DNA of 64,000 nt from Strix aluco. Lineage: Eukaryota > Chordata > Aves > Strigiformes > Strigidae. Below are positions 53,001-59,000 of the stretch, one piece after another. Location: the NCBI RefSeq assembly GCF_031877795.1, contig NC_133971.1, positions 668,501 to 732,500 on the forward strand. Direction: 5' to 3'. How positions within the stretch are numbered: the stretch's first letter is position 1; every line of letters begins with the position of its first letter. The translations under genes were made by a program, and so were the position numbers. The notes below the pieces were generated by a model that was given only the letters and a program-made list of their open reading frames with translations, did no database searches and was not told the origin of the DNA.

Positions 53001-56000
53001 AGAGCCACACGGCCCTGTGAAGCAGGGTATCACAGTCCTCTCCCTTCCAAAACCCTTCCACAACACCCTTCTGTGCTGTGCTAGATGCAGTGGCACCATC
53101 AGCAAAACCAAAGGGCTGCCAAGGAACTACCACAGGCTGCTGTGAAGGACCAGGGTTAAAGTAAAACGGGTATAGAACCTTGGTTTTCGTTTTCAGGTTG
53201 GTTTTTGTTTTCAGAAACTGAACAGATCGAATTTAGCATCCTAGAACTTTAGCTCTGCGGTAGGCTTTATGTTTGTGGCCACCGAGCAGAAGAGGCAAGA
53301 GCGGACCCTCGGGAAGAGAAGCAGGGAAGGATTCTGTGCATCCTTTACTTTCCAAGCTCGACAGCAACTAAGCAGAGCGGAGGCTGCTGGAAACTGCTGC
53401 TGGACTCACCGGCTGCCTCCTCCAGCCCGACCGCAGGCTCTAGCTGCGCGCCTCCCGCGTCAGCCCCCCCGGTGCAGCACAACACCGTGGATCTCAGAAG
53501 TGTCATTTTTAAGCGAGGGGCTGACACAAGCTGCAGCTGCCGGCTCTGCTCCCGACACCGCGAAGCCCGCTGCAGGATGCAGAGGGAAGGGCTCGGTGCC
53601 TGCAGTGGGCTCACGGCTCCCCTCCGAGCGCCGAGGACGCTGTTTATCACACAGCTGCGTGGACCAGACTGCTACGTGGTTTCTCTTCTCTCCTGCAGAG
53701 CAGCCCCAGGAGAGCCATTCCAGCTGTGTGCTTCAGCACCTCCCCTTCCCCACATTTCGTCTGTGTCACCCAGAGAACGTGCCCTGTCTCCTTCCCACAA
53801 GGCTTTACTGGAAGTACTGCATGGCGGCTGAGCAGCAAGTCACTGGGAACTTGAGAAGTAAACACTTCCTGAGGAAACGATCTTACAAACTCACGTCTGT
53901 TGGCACATCACAGACACACTGCTATGACTGTGTGCAATTCCAAAACTACAGTCTTATTAAACATACCAACGTCACATGGCTAACTCCTAACTCTTTTAAA
54001 GCATTATTTTATTTTATTGTGTTGTGACACTAGAAAGATCTTAACGAGCCACTGAATCTCCTCAGCAGCTCTGCGCAAGTGCGTGTGTCACCAAGCAAGT
54101 TTCTATTTAAAGTAAACACTCTGTGGTTTTTTTCAATCCGCTTTTAAGTCTCCAAAAACGAAAGGCTTAAGAAACCTATTCTACACCTTAACAGTACCCA
54201 TTCTGATGTTGTGGCTAATGAGCATCTCCTACTCAAACCTGTGTCAGACCTTTCCTACCTTTGCTTTTCAAAGCTTTACTCTTCTTCTCCCACTCCTTCA
54301 GGACTATACACACAAAGAATCTGAGAGACACAGTAATTTATTGTTATTTTTAGCTAAACAATGAGCATACAGGCTTTACAATTTTCCCTTCGATATGATG
54401 TTGAACTCTTCAAAGACCTTTGGTACTTCCTTGTCATTTTTATAACACATCACCAAACCTTTTTCTATCAGGGAGGCGAACAAACTCAGTATTCCAGACT
54501 AGACTGACACAGCTATCTATGGATAGATTATAAATGTCAGTTTTAAAAACTGAAGAGTACAGGAATAACCTCTAACTTTTAAACAAAAATATAACACTGA
54601 AGACACTTGGGAAAGCTGTATAAAAATTTTGAGTTGCTGCCTCAACTGCTTAAAAAAATCAATGTTTTGGAGGTAGATGTGAACCATGGTGGGGCTAACC
54701 CTGTTCAATGAGCCTAAAGAAAAGTGTTTTGATCTACTTTCACTTTTAAGCATGATAAAGTCAATGGAACAAGTCAAACACACAAAGAAACTCACAAGAG
54801 GAAACACACGTTCAGTATTCTGAGGAGTCAAAAAGCAAAAGCATCAGAACAATAAACTTAGTAACAGCCTTCTCTTCTAGCTAGAAACCTCTCCTTGGTG
54901 AGAGGTCAGAAATAGTAAGTCCACAACCCAAACCACAGGCTTCACCTCCCGCCCTTCCCACGCAGAAGTCAGCACTTCCATGTTAAAGAGCAACAACGTG
55001 CAGTCAAGGAATCTGGCACTGAACTGACGATGTATAAAAGGACAATGCTGTTTAAGAAAAAGCTCAACTGTCTGGAGAGGAAAGGAGGAACACGTTCCCA
55101 GGCTAGAGAGGTATTTGGACAGGAAAGGAAGATAATTGCTTTAATCATCTACTTCAGAGGACAGTAATAAAAGCGCTCACTGGCCTTGATTTGCAGTGCA
55201 GTCAGACACACTGCAGCTTAGACAAAGTTATTTTCCAAACAGCTTCAAGTACCAGACACACCTATTCCTGGCCTCCCCGTACCAACGACTGGCATTTGAA
55301 GCCAGCGAGTAGAAAAGCAGATGAATTCTCCTGTTTCTGAACCCGCTGTCAGCCTTCCCTGGGGAAGTGCTGCTCCCGCCCGCGAGAGCGGAGGCTGTGG
55401 GGGAACCAGAGATCAGTGCTGGCACCTTCTCCTTGCCACACCTGCAGTGCCCAGGGACCCACCGCCGAGTAGCGACCAGGGCTGGGGAGAGGGGACCCTC
55501 CCGAGCGCCGCCCCTGCACCGCCTGCAAAACAAACGGCTTCTGGCTGTTAACAACAGCCGCTGCGCCGGCTGTAATGCTGCTTCTGCAGACTCAACGTTC
55601 TAACCCAGCAGGGACTCCTGAACTCCTAAACGCCCGTTCCCGAGGAAGTGGTATCTTGAAAAATCAGTGGTTTTTCTAAAATACAGCCCTGACCACCTAT
55701 TTGCAAGTGTGTCAGGGGGTGGCCCAGGCATGCAACATCTATGTATGAATTAGGGTTTGTATCTTTGGAAGAAAAGCCGGGATGCAGACGGGGTGGGAAG
55801 TGTCACGGTGCGCTCTCTTCATCCATACTTCCGGACAATCGAAAAACCAGGATTGTTGGGTGTGTCCCACAGTGTGTCTGCAGGACAGACACATCCACTG
55901 GGACCATTTCCACCGATATTAACATGAAATATTTGTGGAAGGATGAACAGAGCAATGAAATAATTTCACTAGGCCGCTCGAGCAGCACAAGACAAAACTA

Positions 56001-59000
56001 TACATTCCTGGAATGAATAATGAGTGACTACGGTCATCAGTTAATTATCTGAGAACCACCACTTTGCTATCAAAGCACAAAAATCTGTATAGGAGGAAAT
56101 TCATTATCAACTTCTCTTCTTAATGTGTTGAATTTACCTCTGCCGCTTCTGCTTTTTTCTCTTCCGGTTTGGAAGAAGCATCGCTTGCCTTCTTGTCACC
56201 ATGCTGTAAGTAGAGAAGATGGATGGGTAGTTATTAAGATCTTAAATTATAAATTCTATGTAGAGAAATTCCAAAACATCTTAGTGCATGTGTGATTCCT
56301 TTCACCTGCCACAATACAACAGAAGAGAACATTCTAACTTTTCCTTCTTGCTAACGGATTTCTAAATGACCTGTGGGATAACTTCACCCAAAATCAGAGT
56401 CAGGAAGTCATGACCTCCCGGGCAGTACAGGTAACGTGATGGTTCTTGTGAAACGTTCCGGGAGATACTGAGCTTATCGCTCATTCCTCACCAGCACAGC
56501 ACTCTCTGATGCGTGCTTTGGCAACGCTGCCGGTCCCACAGGCTTCCGCAGGAACTGGACAGCTCTCAGAGAGCCCAACGCAACATCGCAATCACGAGCA
56601 TCCACACCAACACCTCAACAACCTTCCGCAGAGACGTCAGGATGCTCCTTATGCCCGGCCCCCCCTACCTGGGAGAAACCTGTTACTACAATTCCTAGAA
56701 CTCTGCTGCTGACATACAAAAAATAAACGCTGTAACCGTTCAGGCACAGGCGCACATTAGGAAATACAGTTCTTCCAGGTTCCCCAAACCTCCCACAGCT
56801 TTCATTCCCTCCAAGACTTTAAACCTCTTGGTTCCATCAGACCTGACGTGCCATCCCATTTGCTCCCCACGCGCGACAACGTACAGAAAGACACAGCTTG
56901 TTCAGAGTTTAACTCTCTGCAAAGTGCTGAGTCCCTCAAAAAACATTTTTTTCAAATGCATATTGTTTAACCTTTAGAATTTAAAAAAAAAAGCAAAAAG
57001 CAAGACATTTTACCATGATCGTAAAAGGCAACATAATACCACTATTACCTAATAACTCAGCTAGTGTAACCTCCCGCGGCAAGCGGGACATCTGGGAACA
57101 AGGGCTCCTGTCTGGTTTGTTTTGTTAAGAAAACACAGGAGATGATCTGAGGCCCATTTATTCCCTTCTGCTTTGAGGGCTGAGCAGCAGGAGGTGAAGT
57201 TTGCTAACCCACTGAAGTAATGACTTCCTACAGATTTTTCTTTACATGGCTATAGGGAGAAAGTAATGATCCACGTATCACTGCACCTTCTTCAAGGGAC
57301 ACGTGTTCAAACTCATCAGCGGACAGGCTGGGAAAATACTATAGCTGAATGAAAAATAAAACTAAAAGTAGCAAAATAGCGTGTCTCTAATCTCTTCCCA
57401 TTATGGTGGTACACAACAAAAATGTTGAAAATTGTTTCAGACAACCTCTAATAATTCAACTTTTTAAAACGAGTTTGGGCATGGCTAGGATACTTGACAA
57501 GTTTTAAAACTGAAAATGCTATTCTCATATTCCAATCGTGCCTCTTCAGAGGAAAAACAAGCCCCGTAGGTTGTCTTTTCAGGTAAGAGATGAATTGATT
57601 CACTGCCCCATAATAGCACTTTCAGTATAGACACAATTAACCCAGTTATCTGTGCTTTTTACTGCTACAATAAAAGCACACCACATACATCCCAATAAAA
57701 GCAATGCCGGTGAGCGTGCTCTCGCTGACCAAGGGGCAGCCCCCGAGCCTGCACTGCTGTAAGGCTCCTGCCCAGCAAAACTCGGCTGTGCAGAGCGGGC
57801 TCTCTCCTCAAGCAACGCCCTCGGCATCGCAACACTCTGAAAGCCAAGTGCCACCCCAAATCCAGCTAATTCACCTCATAAAGTGAGCACATCTTCCTGT
57901 TCATTGCACGGATCCTACTGCTTCTATTCATTTCCTTCTTCAAACGTGGACAGAGCTTTAAAAGCAGCAACACCAATTAAAGCCCAGGTTTGTTTAATTT
58001 TTTTTTCTTTTATTAAACAAAGTTGCAGAATGCAGAAGCCTTACTTAGATCCTACTGAGTGTGCCGGACTTTTACCAGGGCCAAATCCAGTGTTGCCCTT
58101 CCTCCTCCCCAAGCCCTCTCCTCGCCCTCACACCGCCACCAGACAGGACACCATACTGGTCCCAGTCCTGGGACTAGGAAGACGGGGACAGGCTGTGTCC
58201 CAGTGGGCGGATGGAGCTCGGAGTGTCCCCTCCGGGGTGTCAGGGCTCCTGCCCTTGCCCGCCGTGTTTTCCCACCCCCAGAGCAGACGGTCGGGTAGGG
58301 CGGTCTGTGCTGGCTGTGGAGGGCAGAAGGGGCTGGCAGGGCTCTCTCCAACACCCTTCCAGCAGAAGATCAACTCCACATCCCTGAGAGACCCCAGGGC
58401 AGCTTCACTGCCCAGAGAGGACAAGGAACGGGCTGGGACAAGGACCACAATGTTGTCACTCAAGTTGGAGAGAGATTAAATGCCGTCTTCCCTCCAGAAG
58501 GCTGTCAAACCGCACCCAGAATAACGAGACTTTGACTAAAAGGCCAAATACTATTTTGACCGTGAGAACAAAGCACGTATGGCCCGACCAAAGTGATTTT
58601 TTTTCCAGTAAGTTGGAGTCAGGCACTATGTACACATTAAGCACTGACACTCTCTGGCCTCAGATAACGAAACAACCTACGAAAGTATCACCTCACTTGA
58701 AAGTCTGCCACCCCGAGGAGGTAACCTTGGGAAGCACAACTTCCCAAGACTCCTTCCAAGAAGACCACGCTGGTTCCCTGAACAGCCGATGCTTAAGACA
58801 GGAGAGGGACCTTGTTTCAAAAATGCCCTTCAACAGCTAGTTTCTGCTCTGTATTTCCAAGCTTTGACCTGTCTAGTAAAGAAATAAATATATAAATAAG
58901 ACGAAGCCGATAAATCAATCTGCTTAGCGAGAGTCTAAGCTCAGGTTTTTTAGGACAGTACGCGTGCATTGCTCCGACAGGGCTGGCTTTTCCTTTGGGC

